42,564 nucleotides of DNA from JADJQU01 sp035490315 (GCA_035490315.1 DATHET010000317.1:1-42564); one strand, 5' to 3'; shown: positions 25,344 through 33,976, counted from the first letter of the stretch. Translations and numbers: made by a program. The notes: a model not told the origin generated them from the letters alone.

Positions 25344-26294
25344 TCACTTCGACGGACGCGGCCGCTCGCACAACTCGGGGGCGGCCGCGCTCCATTCGGG
25401 GAAGTGGAAATTGAATCCCGCGGCGAGCAGGCGACCCGGGATCACGCGCCGACTCTTGAGGACCAGCTCGGTCTCGGTGCGCAGGAGGAAGGTGCCGATG
25501 GCGAGCATCCACTCCGAGGCCGGCAAGCCGATCGGCACGCCGGCAGCGCGCCGCAGCTCGCGCATGAAGTCGGTGTAGGGCAGGGGATTCGGGCTGGCGA
25601 GGTTGACTGGGCCGGCGAGATCGTCGCGAGCGATCAGGAAGTCCACGGCCTCGATGAAATCGCGCTCGTGGATCCAGGACACGAACTGTCGTCCGCTGCC
25701 CGCCCGGCCGCCGAGACCGAGGCGTACGAGCTTGAGCAGCACGTCGAAGATGGAGCCGCGGTCGGGATGCATCACCATTGCCGAGCGCATCAGGACTTTG
25801 CGTGTCGCGGGTGTGATCGATTCGTTCGCGGCGCTCTCCCAGGCTTTCGCGACGGCGATCGAGAAGCGCCAGGTTTCCGGGACGCCCTGCTCCTCGCCGC
25901 CGATGATTCCGCTCGCCTCGTCGTTCGGCGCGTCGAAGCGATGGGCGTAGATCGTCGCGGTGCTCGACTGCAACCACACGCGCGGCGGCCTGGCCGCGGA
26001 TTGGATGGCGCGGCCGACGGCGCGCGTCGAATCGACACGCGAATCGAGGATCAACTGGCGGTTCTTCGCGGTGTAGCGGCAGTCGACGCTGCGGCCGGCG
26101 AGATTGATCACGACGTCGGCGCCGTCGATCTCGCTCGACCAGGGGCCAGGATTCTTCGCGTCCCACGCGACGTGGCGAACCGGGCCCGTGGTCGGCGAGC
26201 GCGAGAGCACGACGACTTCGTGGCCCGCCGCCGCGAAATGCCTCGCGAGCACCGAGCCGACATGTCCCGAGCCGCCTGGCAAAACGATTTTCAT
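25344..26294 (-). CDS. TIGR01777-family NAD(P)-binding protein (SDR39U1/YfcH type)
   Basis: A 316-residue extended short-chain dehydrogenase-like protein. MKIVLPGGSGHVGSVLARHF is the Rossmann nucleotide loop (GGxGxxG at 7-13). VVINLAGRSVDCRYTAKNR, WLQSSTATIYAH and the C-terminal FNFHFPEW fit the TIGR01777 epimerase-like family, whose substrate is unknown. ATG at 26294 places the Rossmann loop at the N-terminus as usual. Its stop is 10 bp from the protease stop (convergent), and its start is 8 bp from the long palindrome at 26303, so any mRNA leader would contain that hairpin. Confidence 0.88.
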   Translation of the reverse strand: MKIVLPGGSGHVGSVLARHFAAAGHEVVVLSRSPTTGPVRHVAWDAKNPGPWSSEIDGADVVINLAGRSVDCRYTAKNRQLILDSRVDSTRAVGRAIQSAARPPRVWLQSSTATIYAHRFDAPNDEASGIIGGEEQGVPETWRFSIAVAKAWESAANESITPATRKVLMRSAMVMHPDRGSIFDVLLKLVRLGLGGRAGSGRQFVSWIHERDFIEAVDFLIARDDLAGPVNLASPNPLPYTDFMRELRRAAGVPIGLPASEWMLAIGTFLLRTETELVLKSRRVIPGRLLAAGFNFHFPEWSAAAPELCERPRPSK

Positions 26295-26302
26295 GTCGAA
26301 GG

Positions 26303-26414
26303 AGTGTACGGAGTCAGGTGAATTCGTCCGGAGTCGTGATGGCATCCCGGCGCGGCGAAAGCGGCGCCGGGATGCCATCACGACTCCGGACGAATTCACC
26401 TGACTCCGTACACT
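26303..26414. repeat. 112-bp palindrome with GAAA tetraloop filling a divergent gap
   Basis: Two 54-bp arms pair with one G/G mismatch (26354/26363) around loop GAAA at 26357-26360. The outer 33 nt (26307-26339 minus the last base) equal those of the palindrome at 15886. It occupies 112 of the 127 bp between two divergent start codons (26294 and 26422), leaving 8 and 7 bp. Whatever promoters serve these genes overlap the element. Confidence 0.82.
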
Positions 26415-26421
26415 GCGCTGG

Positions 26422-26891
26422 ATGTCCGACCGAAGCGCGCCGCCATGGTGGTTCCTTTTGTGCCTGCCGCCCCTCGCGTTCGCGCTGGTTTTCACGGCCT
26501 TCTCACCCGCTCTCGACGCCGAATTCCTCGAGTGGGAGGACGTGCAAGGCATCGCCCAGAACCAGGAGCTGCGCCAGGAGGGACTCGCGGGGCTCGAGTG
26601 GCGATTCACGACGACGCTCATGGGGCACTACCAGCCATTGAGCTGGTGGTCGCTTTCGCTCGACATCGCCGGCGCGCCGGACGGCGAGCTCGGACCCGAG
26701 CAGGCGGCGCGTTTCCATCGCACGAATCTCCTGCTGCACGCGCTCGCGGCGATCGCGTTCGGACTTCTCGCGGAGCGTCTGCTGCGCGCGGCATTCGCGG
26801 GCCCGAGCTCGAGTGGTACGTGCACGAGCGTCCTGACGATCAGCAAGGCCTGCGCGCTCTCGCCGAAGCGCGCTCGCGCAGTGAGCGCTGA
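26422..26891 (+). pseudogene. Remnant of TPR/TMTC-like membrane protein gene (internal deletion, frameshift)
   Basis: The first about 130 codons encode a recognisable start of a large polytopic TPR/TMTC-like protein: one membrane helix (FLLCLPPLAFALVFTAFSPAL), then LEWEDVQGIAQNQELRQ, FTTTLMGHYQPLSWWSLSLD and FHRTNLLLHALAAIAFGLLAERLL. Normal relatives run for 500-800 residues. Near 26790-26805 this homology ends, and coding-like sequence continues in the +2 frame (GPELEWYVHERPDDQQGLRALAEARSRSER, stop at 26891). The simplest reading is that an internal deletion joined the 5' and 3' ends out of frame. The original frame runs on antisense to the next gene and is not believable there. It starts 7 bp after the palindrome. 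Confidence 0.6.
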
Positions 26892-26893
26892 GC

Positions 26894-29800
26894 TCAGTGC
26901 TTCTCGACGAATGCCGCGTCGTCAGGATTCGCGCCGGAGCGCAGATAAGCGATCAGATCGATCAGCTCCTGCTCCTCGAACGAATCGAGCACGCCGGAGG
27001 GCATGCGCGAGAGCTTGTACGGCCGGATCGTGACGATGTCCGCGGCCGCGACTTCGATCGGGTGCTTCGAGTCGATCTGCCACACGCGCACGTCACCATT
27101 GGGACGGCGCTCGAGTCGGCCGGCGAAGAGCTCGTCGGACTTCGTGATGACTTCCGTGTCCTGGTATTGATCCGAAATCGTCTTCGACGGCTCGATCAGC
27201 GCTTCGAGCAGGTCGCGGTCGCCGAACCGGTTGCCCGCGCCGGTGAGATCCGGCCCGCTGCCGCCGCCCTCGCCCGCGATGCGATGGCAGTCGTAGCAGC
27301 GCGCTTCGCGGTAGATCTTGCGTCCCTGGTCGAAGTCGCGATCGTGGCGCGCGCTCGGCGCGGCAGGGAGCAGGTCCTCGACGGTCCAGTGGCGCACGAG
27401 CGTCCGCGGCGTCGCGTCCGCGCTGGCCTCCACGGCGCGAGGCTTGTCGACGATGTCGGCGAGCAGGCGGCGCTCTTCGTCGTTCAAGTTCATCGTCGCG
27501 TCGTCGCGCAGATCGTCGAGGTACTTCGTGAAGCTCAATCCGCCGGACCATCCAGCCGCGGTCTCGTTCATCCAGCGGAAGAAGCGGGCGCGCTCTTCGA
27601 GGGTCCAGTGCGTCTTGAGGTTGCGCAGCGACCAGGCGAAGGCGATCTGATCGGCGGGAGTCTTCGCGGAGTCGATCAGCGCGAGTGTTTTCGCGACGAC
27701 ATTCGGCGATTCGAGATAGACGAGCAGCTGGCACAGCTCGCGATTGGCGAAGTTGCTTTTGCCCGGATAGAGAACGTCGAGACGCGCAATGATCTTTCCC
27801 AGGCGCGCCGGCTCCGGCTTGCCCATGCGGATGAAAATGAGCTCCAGCGCACGCAGTGAAGCAAGCGTGTGCTCTTCATCCATCGTCTCCAGCGGGAGCG
27901 CGTCAAATCGACTCAGCGCGACCTCGAGCGGCACCGCGGACGTGCGTGCGATCGCGATCAAGGCTTCGATCGAAGACCACGGCCGCGTCTCCTCCAGAGC
28001 TTTTTGGGTCCAGCTCTTCTTGGGACTCTTCTCGATGACCGCACGCGCGGTGTAGCGCAGGAATCGATCCTTGGAACCAAGCGCGTTGAAGGGATACCCC
28101 AAGGGATCATTCGAAAATCCCCCGCTGACCTCGGGCGGATCGGACGGGTAGCCCAGCTCTCTTGCCAGGACGCATCGCCCGAACGCGTCCGGGAAATCGC
28201 CTCCGGTCGGTTTCTCCGGTTTCGCAAGCAGCGACTTGCCCGAGACCCGATACAGCGCCGATTGCGTGCGCCGGCCGCCGACGAGGAAATACAGCGCTCC
28301 ATCCGGGCCGAATTCCATGTCGGTCACGGGCAAGGGCTTGCCTTCGACAAGTGTCTCGAAGCTCCCCGTGTACGACGCACCGGACTTGTTCAGCGCGACC
28401 GAAATGATCTTCCCGTACGCCCAATCGCCGACGAGCAAACGACCTCCGCCCGGCGTCGCGAACGGCGAACTCCGCGGCACGAAACACATCCCCGTCGGCG
28501 ACGACGCGCCGATGTCGACGACTCCCGGCAGGCTGTCCGGGTAATACTCCGGCCAGCGCCACGAGCCCGTCCTCCAACCGTAATCGCCGCCCGGCACGAC
28601 ATGTTGGATCATCGTCGGCCGATACCACGGCAGACCCATGTCCCATTCCATGTCCGAATCGAACGTGAATGCCTCGCCCTCCGCATCGAAGGCCATGTCA
28701 TAGGTGTTGCGGAAGCCGCAAGCGAAGAGCTCCCACTCCTTCCCATCGCGGTCCGTCCTGCAGATCCACCCGCCCGGCGCCGTGATGCCGACCGCGTGCC
28801 CATTCGGATCGGCGTGCTGCGGAAGCAATTGATCCTCGCCCCAGTTCTGCGGCACGAACGAGCGCGTCAGCGGCTCCGGCGGTTTCGTGTGATTCCCGCC
28901 GACGACGAACAGCGACTTTCCATCCGGTGAAAGCACGACCGCGTGCGGACCATGCTCTCCATTGCCGTCGAACTTGCGCAACAGCTCCGGCGCTTCGAAC
29001 CTGTCGTCCGTCGCACGATGCTTCGCACGCCACAGACCCGGCTCGTAGCCCTCGCCTTCGAGCGACACGACGATGTAGAGCGCGTCGAAGGCGTAGCAAA
29101 GACCCTGCGCCTTCCCGAGCGGAACGTCGAGCTGCTCGACCGTCTTCAACGCGCCCTTCTCGAGCGTCACGCGGTACGGCGGTCCATACTGATCGCACGC
29201 GATGATGCGTCCGCGGTCGTCGAAGCACATCGAGACCCACGATCCCTGGGAGCGACGCGGCACGGTGTAGATCAATTCCGCCTTGAAGCCCTCTGGCACC
29301 TTCAACTCCTCCGCCGCGAGCGCCTGGAACGGCACGTAAGGCACGGCCTGCGGCAGATTTCCCCACGGGCGGACGCCGAGCGCGCCGACGCTGACCGCAT
29401 TGTTCCAGGCACTGTGCTCCACCGCGCCAGACTTCGATGCATCTCCCACCGGCCCAGCAGCAAGCCAACTCGTGTCGCTGACGATCTTCTGCCGCGTGCC
29501 GTCCGCGAGCTCGATCTCCAGCGCGCACTGGACTGCTCCCGGCCCGCCGTCGTTGTGCGCATGGATCGTGATCACGTTGTCGCCGGCATGCAGCTGCTTC
29601 GCGACATCGACCCACACCGGCTGCTCCCATTGCTCGTGATCGATCACGGGCGCGGCGTTGACGAACACTTCGAACTGATTGTCAGCGCACCCGCTGAATT
29701 TCGCGGACTTCGCGGCGGCGGTGAGCACGAAGCGCTTCTCGAAGAACGCCTCCTTGTCCTTCGACGAATCAGCGCGCGGCCAGATCCACTTCGGCTTTCC

Positions 29801-30523
29801 CGCGTCGTCGACAGGCGGCGCAACCGCCGCAGGACTCGCGGGACTCGCGGGATACTCGGTCAACTCGATCTTCTTGTAACGCACCTCCATCGGCGGACCT
29901 TGGTGCAACTGGAACGCGAGGATGCCCTTCGCCGCAAAGTACTGCGGATCGAAGTCCTCGACGCTGCTCATCAAGATGCCGTTGAGCGAAATCGTGATCG
30001 CCGGACCGCGCGCGACGATCGTGTAGTGATTCCACTCGCGAGGCCGCAGGCTCTCGAGAAGCTTCACCTCGTCGGCGACTTTCGTGACCTTGCTCGTCCC
30101 GTCCGCTTCGAAGCGCACCGACTGCCCACGCCGCGCGCACACGCCTCGGCCTTCCTGCTCGTACAAGCAACCCGACCAGTTGGGACCATCCTCGAGATCC
30201 GCCTGGTACCCGCCGACCTGAAAACCCCCGAGGTCGCGGCTGCGAAACTGCACGCCGGAGTTGCCGCCGATCAACTTGAAGTCGAGCTCGAGCTTGAAGT
30301 TCGCGACCTCTCCGGCGCGCCAGATGAGCCAGGTCGAATGGGACAGCGGATGCTGCGGCGTCGAGCGCCCGACGAGCTCGCCGTTCTCGACCGTCCAGAA
30401 ATCCGATTCACCGACGAATCCATCGAGCGATTTTCCGTCGAAGATCGCGCGCGGCTCCTGCGCGAAAACAGTCGGAGCGAAAGCCGTCAAGAGCAGCGCG
30501 AGCGGTTGAATTGCATGGAGCAT
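26894..30523 (-). CDS. Secreted DUF1080 + PVC-type membrane-bound dehydrogenase with cytochrome c domain
   Basis: A 1209-residue exported multidomain protein. A signal peptide (MLHAIQPLALLLTAFAPTVFAQ) is followed by a 3-keto-disaccharide hydrolase/DUF1080 domain (about 25-215, IFDGKSLDGFVGE ... QFRSRDLGGFQVGGYQAD). A galactose-binding-like beta-sandwich (about 240-370) comes next, then a PVC-type six-bladed propeller (about 410-760, GNGEHGPHAVVLSPDGKSLFVVGGNHTKP), helical repeats, and a C-terminal heme domain with CYDCH at 1076-1080 and a candidate distal Met near 1174 (SRMPSG). Such proteins are a planctomycete hallmark in polysaccharide breakdown; oxidation of a sugar with electron transfer to the attached heme is inferred. 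ATG at 30523 was chosen for the signal peptide. Confidence 0.87.
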   Translation of the reverse strand: MLHAIQPLALLLTAFAPTVFAQEPRAIFDGKSLDGFVGESDFWTVENGELVGRSTPQHPLSHSTWLIWRAGEVANFKLELDFKLIGGNSGVQFRSRDLGGFQVGGYQADLEDGPNWSGCLYEQEGRGVCARRGQSVRFEADGTSKVTKVADEVKLLESLRPREWNHYTIVARGPAITISLNGILMSSVEDFDPQYFAAKGILAFQLHQGPPMEVRYKKIELTEYPASPASPAAVAPPVDDAGKPKWIWPRADSSKDKEAFFEKRFVLTAAAKSAKFSGCADNQFEVFVNAAPVIDHEQWEQPVWVDVAKQLHAGDNVITIHAHNDGGPGAVQCALEIELADGTRQKIVSDTSWLAAGPVGDASKSGAVEHSAWNNAVSVGALGVRPWGNLPQAVPYVPFQALAAEELKVPEGFKAELIYTVPRRSQGSWVSMCFDDRGRIIACDQYGPPYRVTLEKGALKTVEQLDVPLGKAQGLCYAFDALYIVVSLEGEGYEPGLWRAKHRATDDRFEAPELLRKFDGNGEHGPHAVVLSPDGKSLFVVGGNHTKPPEPLTRSFVPQNWGEDQLLPQHADPNGHAVGITAPGGWICRTDRDGKEWELFACGFRNTYDMAFDAEGEAFTFDSDMEWDMGLPWYRPTMIQHVVPGGDYGWRTGSWRWPEYYPDSLPGVVDIGASSPTGMCFVPRSSPFATPGGGRLLVGDWAYGKIISVALNKSGASYTGSFETLVEGKPLPVTDMEFGPDGALYFLVGGRRTQSALYRVSGKSLLAKPEKPTGGDFPDAFGRCVLARELGYPSDPPEVSGGFSNDPLGYPFNALGSKDRFLRYTARAVIEKSPKKSWTQKALEETRPWSSIEALIAIARTSAVPLEVALSRFDALPLETMDEEHTLASLRALELIFIRMGKPEPARLGKIIARLDVLYPGKSNFANRELCQLLVYLESPNVVAKTLALIDSAKTPADQIAFAWSLRNLKTHWTLEERARFFRWMNETAAGWSGGLSFTKYLDDLRDDATMNLNDEERRLLADIVDKPRAVEASADATPRTLVRHWTVEDLLPAAPSARHDRDFDQGRKIYREARCYDCHRIAGEGGGSGPDLTGAGNRFGDRDLLEALIEPSKTISDQYQDTEVITKSDELFAGRLERRPNGDVRVWQIDSKHPIEVAAADIVTIRPYKLSRMPSGVLDSFEEQELIDLIAYLRSGANPDDAAFVEKH

Positions 30524-30668
30524 CGAAGCCACTAGAACCCACGCTCCCCCGACTGGCAAGTCGGGCAGGCGCGGGCCGCCATGCGTTGCGGAATCGCAAG
30601 CACTGGTTACCATCGACGCAGTCGCGCTGCTGCAGGTCACTGACTTCACAATCTCTGGAGGCGGATCG
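30524..30668. promoter_or_regulatory. Divergent promoter region
   Basis: A 145-bp gap between the starts of the PVC dehydrogenase and the RCC1-like protein. It holds a small hairpin CGACTGGCAAGTCG and, on the right side, a strong ribosome binding site (TGGAGGCGG, 30656-30664) for the RCC1-like gene. No promoter boxes were identified. Confidence 0.35.
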
Positions 30669-33017
30669 ATGAGCTCATTTTCATCCATGGTTCGATTCCA
30701 AGCGGTCGCATTCCCGAACTGCGCAGCGACTTCCGTTGCCCCTGCGCGACGCGCGATTGGCCTGGCGATCGCGACCTCCATGTCGCTGCTCGCGAGCTCG
30801 ACGCCGAGTCTGGCGCAGGAAGAGCTCGCCGTCTGGGGTCAGCAGGTGGGCGACAGTTCCTGGCAACACGAGCAATTCGTCGAAATTGCCGCAGGTGGCT
30901 TTCACACCCTTGCCCGCCGGAGCGACGGTTCGCTCCGCGGCTGGGGATCGACTTCAGGGGTGCCTGCCGCGCCGCCTGGTCTCACCTACACGGCCGTAGC
31001 GGCCAGTTCAAACCACAGCGTGGCGTTGCTGAGCGACGCGTCCGTGGTCGCGTGGGGCGCCAATAACAATGGCCAATGCAATGTGCCTCCGCCGCCGGCC
31101 GGATGCACGTACACCGGCGTGGCGGCGGGCGGCGGCTTCGTCTGGGACTGGATCACGAACAGCTACCTTTCGATGTCGCACACTGTGGCGCTGTGCAGTG
31201 ACGGGTCGATCGTCGCCTGGGGCGACAACTCCCACCGCCAATGCAATGTTCCGCTCCTGCCGGCGGGCGTCACCTACCTTCGGGTAGCGACACACAGCCT
31301 GAGCCTCAGCAGTGTGGCCGTGCGAAGCGATGGAGTGATCGAGCTCTGGGGGGACGGGCCACCGACCGCGCTATCAGCTCCGCCCGGAGTCCAGTACGTC
31401 GCAGCAGCGCAGGGTCGCGCGCACGTGCTTGCGCTGCGAAGCGACGGTCTGATCGATGCCTTCGGTTACAACCTGGACGGCCAGTGCAATGTGCCTGCGC
31501 TGCCCGCCGGCCTGACCTACCTTTCCGTTTCCGCTGGAGAATTTCACTCCGCCGCCGTGCGGAGCGACGGGATGCTTCTAGCCTGGGGAGCGAACACGAA
31601 CGGTCAATGCAACGTCCCCGCGCTGGCAGCAGGGCTGAGCTATGCCGCGGTTTCCTGCGGTGATCAGTTCACCTATGCGATCCGCAGCGACGGCAGGCCC
31701 GTGGGCTGGGGCTACGCGATGTACGGCATGTTGAACGTTCCCGGGTTGCCGCCAGGCCAGAGCTATGTCGACGTCGCAGTCGGCAGCATGAGTTATCAGG
31801 TGGGCATGGCTCTGGCGACGCGCACCGACGGCGCGGTGGTGAGCTGGTCGTGCTCCGGCGGCCTGTGCGGACCTCCCGCGCTCCCAGCGGGGATGACCTA
31901 CGTCGACATCTCGATCGGGTTGGCCAACCACGCGGCGGCTGTGCGCAGCGATGGTGCGCTTTTCGCTTGGGGCGACAATCATTACGGTCAATGCAACGTG
32001 CCCGCCCTTCCCCCCGGGATCGGTTACGTCAAAGTCGCCTGTGGTACATCCCACACCATTGCACTCCGCACTGACGGCGTGGCCCTGGCCTGGGGGAACA
32101 ACGCCCAGGGTGAACTCAACGTTCCGCCGCTAGCGCCTGGAATGTCCGTCGTAGCCGTGGCGGCGGGCGAGGAAATAAGCGCAGCGATCCGCAGCGATGG
32201 CGCGCTCCTCGTGTGGGGAAGCAATTACTACGGACAATGCAACGTGCCCGCGTTCCCGGCTGGTCTCACGTGCGTAGAGATCGCCATGGCTTGGCATTGC
32301 ATCGCACGACTGAGCGATGGATCGGCCCTGGGCTGGGGCTCCAATAACTGGGGTCAATGCAACGTTCCCGCGTTGCCCCCTGGAACGACCTACACGGCGG
32401 TGGCGGCCGGGTTCATCCACTCCGCGGCGATTCGCAGCGACGGAACGATCGTGGCTTGGGGCAGCAACATCTATCACCAGTGCGAGGTCCCGCCGCTGCC
32501 ACCCGGTCGCCAATACGTTCAGCTTTCGGCCGGAAACTGGGTCACCGCCGCGAGGCACGCACCGCGTTGCCTGGCTTCCACTTACTGCACGTCGAAAGTC
32601 AACTCGATCGGCTGCCTCCCCTCGATCCACGCGAGCGGTGTCCCGAGCGCGAGCGCATCCAGCGGATTCACCGTCTCGACGAGCAACGTGCTCAACAACA
32701 AACCAGGCCTCTTCATCTACACGGACTCCGGCCGCGCCGCAGTGCCCTTCGCCGGCGGAACGTTGTGCCTCCACGGACCGGTGCGGCGCACGATCGGATT
32801 GAATTCTGGAGGAAACGCGCCTCCGAACGACTGCTCGGGCGTGTACTCGCTGGACCTGAATGCCTTCGCGGCCGGCGCTCTCGGCGGCAATCCCGCGCCG
32901 TTCCTGCGCGTCCCGAGCACGGTCGTCGAGCTTCAAACCTGGGGTCGCGACAACGGCTTCGCGCCACCGAACAACGCGACGCTGTCCGATGCGTTGGAAT
33001 TCGTGATCTGTCTTTGA
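30669..33017 (+). CDS. Exported 13-repeat RCC1-like protein with shared C-terminal domain
   Basis: A 782-residue protein. A signal peptide ends near residue 50 (SMSLLASSTPSLAQE). Thirteen repeats of about 46-50 residues follow the pattern RSDGxxxAWGxNxxGQCNVPxLPxGxxYxxVAxGxxHxxA, typical of RCC1/BNR-like propellers; two seven-bladed rings (one incomplete) would fit. The repeats are strongly similar at DNA level too. The last about 146 residues (STYCTSKVNSIGC ... LCLHGPVRRT ... DCSGVYS ... TWGRDNGF ... LSDALEFVI) match the C-terminal domain of the TolB-like protein very closely. ATG at 30669 has a good Shine-Dalgarno sequence. The role is unknown; surface exposure or secretion is likely. Confidence 0.85.
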   Translation: MSSFSSMVRFQAVAFPNCAATSVAPARRAIGLAIATSMSLLASSTPSLAQEELAVWGQQVGDSSWQHEQFVEIAAGGFHTLARRSDGSLRGWGSTSGVPAAPPGLTYTAVAASSNHSVALLSDASVVAWGANNNGQCNVPPPPAGCTYTGVAAGGGFVWDWITNSYLSMSHTVALCSDGSIVAWGDNSHRQCNVPLLPAGVTYLRVATHSLSLSSVAVRSDGVIELWGDGPPTALSAPPGVQYVAAAQGRAHVLALRSDGLIDAFGYNLDGQCNVPALPAGLTYLSVSAGEFHSAAVRSDGMLLAWGANTNGQCNVPALAAGLSYAAVSCGDQFTYAIRSDGRPVGWGYAMYGMLNVPGLPPGQSYVDVAVGSMSYQVGMALATRTDGAVVSWSCSGGLCGPPALPAGMTYVDISIGLANHAAAVRSDGALFAWGDNHYGQCNVPALPPGIGYVKVACGTSHTIALRTDGVALAWGNNAQGELNVPPLAPGMSVVAVAAGEEISAAIRSDGALLVWGSNYYGQCNVPAFPAGLTCVEIAMAWHCIARLSDGSALGWGSNNWGQCNVPALPPGTTYTAVAAGFIHSAAIRSDGTIVAWGSNIYHQCEVPPLPPGRQYVQLSAGNWVTAARHAPRCLASTYCTSKVNSIGCLPSIHASGVPSASASSGFTVSTSNVLNNKPGLFIYTDSGRAAVPFAGGTLCLHGPVRRTIGLNSGGNAPPNDCSGVYSLDLNAFAAGALGGNPAPFLRVPSTVVELQTWGRDNGFAPPNNATLSDALEFVICL

Positions 33018-33048
33018 GTCTGGCAGAAGTCGCTGGATCCTAGCGTGT

Positions 33049-33534
33049 ATGACGAGACTCCAGCTGCAGCAGAAGCTCCTGTCCTTCGGCGACGACTACA
33101 CTGTGAAAGACGAGTCGGGGCGCGAGCGCTACTTCGTCGACGGCAAGGTCTTCACGCTGCGCGACATGCTGGAGATCCAGGACACGCAAGGCCACCAGCT
33201 TGCGCGCATCACGCGCCGCATCCTGGCCTGGGGACCGACGTATGAGATCACTCGCGATGGCGAGACGATCGCGGTCGTGCAGAAGCGGTTGTTCACGTTC
33301 TTCCACTGCCGCTTCACGGTCGACGTGCCGGGGCCGGACGATCTCGAGGCGAAGGGCGACTTCTTCGAGTACGAATACGAGTTCGAGCGTCAGGGACGGA
33401 GCGTGGCGAGGGTATCGAAGCGCTTCTTCGCGTTTCGCGACACCTATGGTCTCGAGTTCGACGACGGCGAGGATCCGGTTCTGCTCCTCGCGGCAGCGGT
33501 CGTCATCGACCAGTGCTGTCACGAGAAGCGCTGA
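33049..33534 (+). CDS. LURP-one-related/tubby-like family protein
   Basis: A 161-residue cytoplasmic protein with the LURP-one pattern: FGDDYTVKDESGRERYFVDGKVFTL, then DTQGHQLARITRRILAWGPTYEITRDGE, FFEYEYEFERQGRSVARVSKRFF and a hydrophobic C-terminus VLLLAAAVVIDQCC. The fold is a 12-stranded barrel around a central helix, related to tubby and phospholipid scramblases; bacterial functions are unknown. It is 31 bp downstream of the RCC1-like gene, and its stop abuts the next start (TGAATG). Confidence 0.85.
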   Translation: MTRLQLQQKLLSFGDDYTVKDESGRERYFVDGKVFTLRDMLEIQDTQGHQLARITRRILAWGPTYEITRDGETIAVVQKRLFTFFHCRFTVDVPGPDDLEAKGDFFEYEYEFERQGRSVARVSKRFFAFRDTYGLEFDDGEDPVLLLAAAVVIDQCCHEKR

Positions 33535-33945
33535 ATGAAGTCAAGGCGCGTTCTGTTCGCCGCAAGCCTGCTCGCGATCCTCACCATGGTCTTCCTCTGG
33601 CTGGGCGCGCAGGCTCTCCCTGCTCCGCAAGAGAAGTTCACGCCGAAGCATCCCGGACGATTCGATCGCGAGGAGTGGATCTGGCTCGCGGGAGAGAACC
33701 GCCCGATCGAAGCTCGACGCACGATGGTCGACGATCTGACGGCGAAATACCTTCGCCCAGGGCTGACGCATCTCGAGGTCGTTCAGCTGCTCGGCCCACC
33801 CGACTGGAACGATTCGGCCAAGTGCCTCTACACGATCGACGAGCACTTTCCGGCGGCTGCCGATCAGTACACCTCGTTCGCATCCCTCGAGCTCGACTTC
33901 GACACAGCCGGCACGCTCCAATCGTTCCAGCTCGTCGAGAACTGA
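33535..33945 (+). CDS. Small exported protein with BamE/SmpA-like motif
   Basis: A 136-residue protein with an N-terminal signal or anchor (LFAASLLAILTMVFLWLGAQA). The core ARRTMVDDLTAKYLRPGLTHLEVVQLLGPPDWND resembles the SmpA/OmlA (BamE) domain, in which GMTxxEVxxxLGxPD is typical, followed by a beta hairpin (SFASLELDFDTAGTLQSFQLVEN). No lipobox cysteine was seen at the N-terminus. The start directly follows the LURP-one stop without a gap, so the two are co-translated. The assignment is to a fold, not a function. Confidence 0.65.
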   Translation: MKSRRVLFAASLLAILTMVFLWLGAQALPAPQEKFTPKHPGRFDREEWIWLAGENRPIEARRTMVDDLTAKYLRPGLTHLEVVQLLGPPDWNDSAKCLYTIDEHFPAAADQYTSFASLELDFDTAGTLQSFQLVEN

Positions 33946-33976
33946 GGCGCGCGACTCTCCGTGATCCGCGCCGCGC

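Noticed and set aside
9387..26414. Palindromes as amplification or assembly artefacts
   Set aside because: Three sites with related but different arms, defined loops, compensated base changes and intergenic placement are hard to explain by chimeric inversion, although long reads should confirm them.
26422..27033. The full 203-codon frame as an intact gene
   Set aside because: After about codon 130 it loses homology, becomes Arg/Ser/Ala-rich and runs antisense into the dehydrogenase gene.
28943..30535. Rightward open frame of 530 codons
   Set aside because: Antisense to the DUF1080/PVC dehydrogenase, whose domains are clear; the composition is Arg/Leu/Glu shadow-like.
30880..32540. Possible tandem DNA repeat array or CRISPR-like array
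   Set aside because: The about 147-bp periodicity is the coding repeat of the RCC1-like protein; units are translated in frame and there are no unique spacers.
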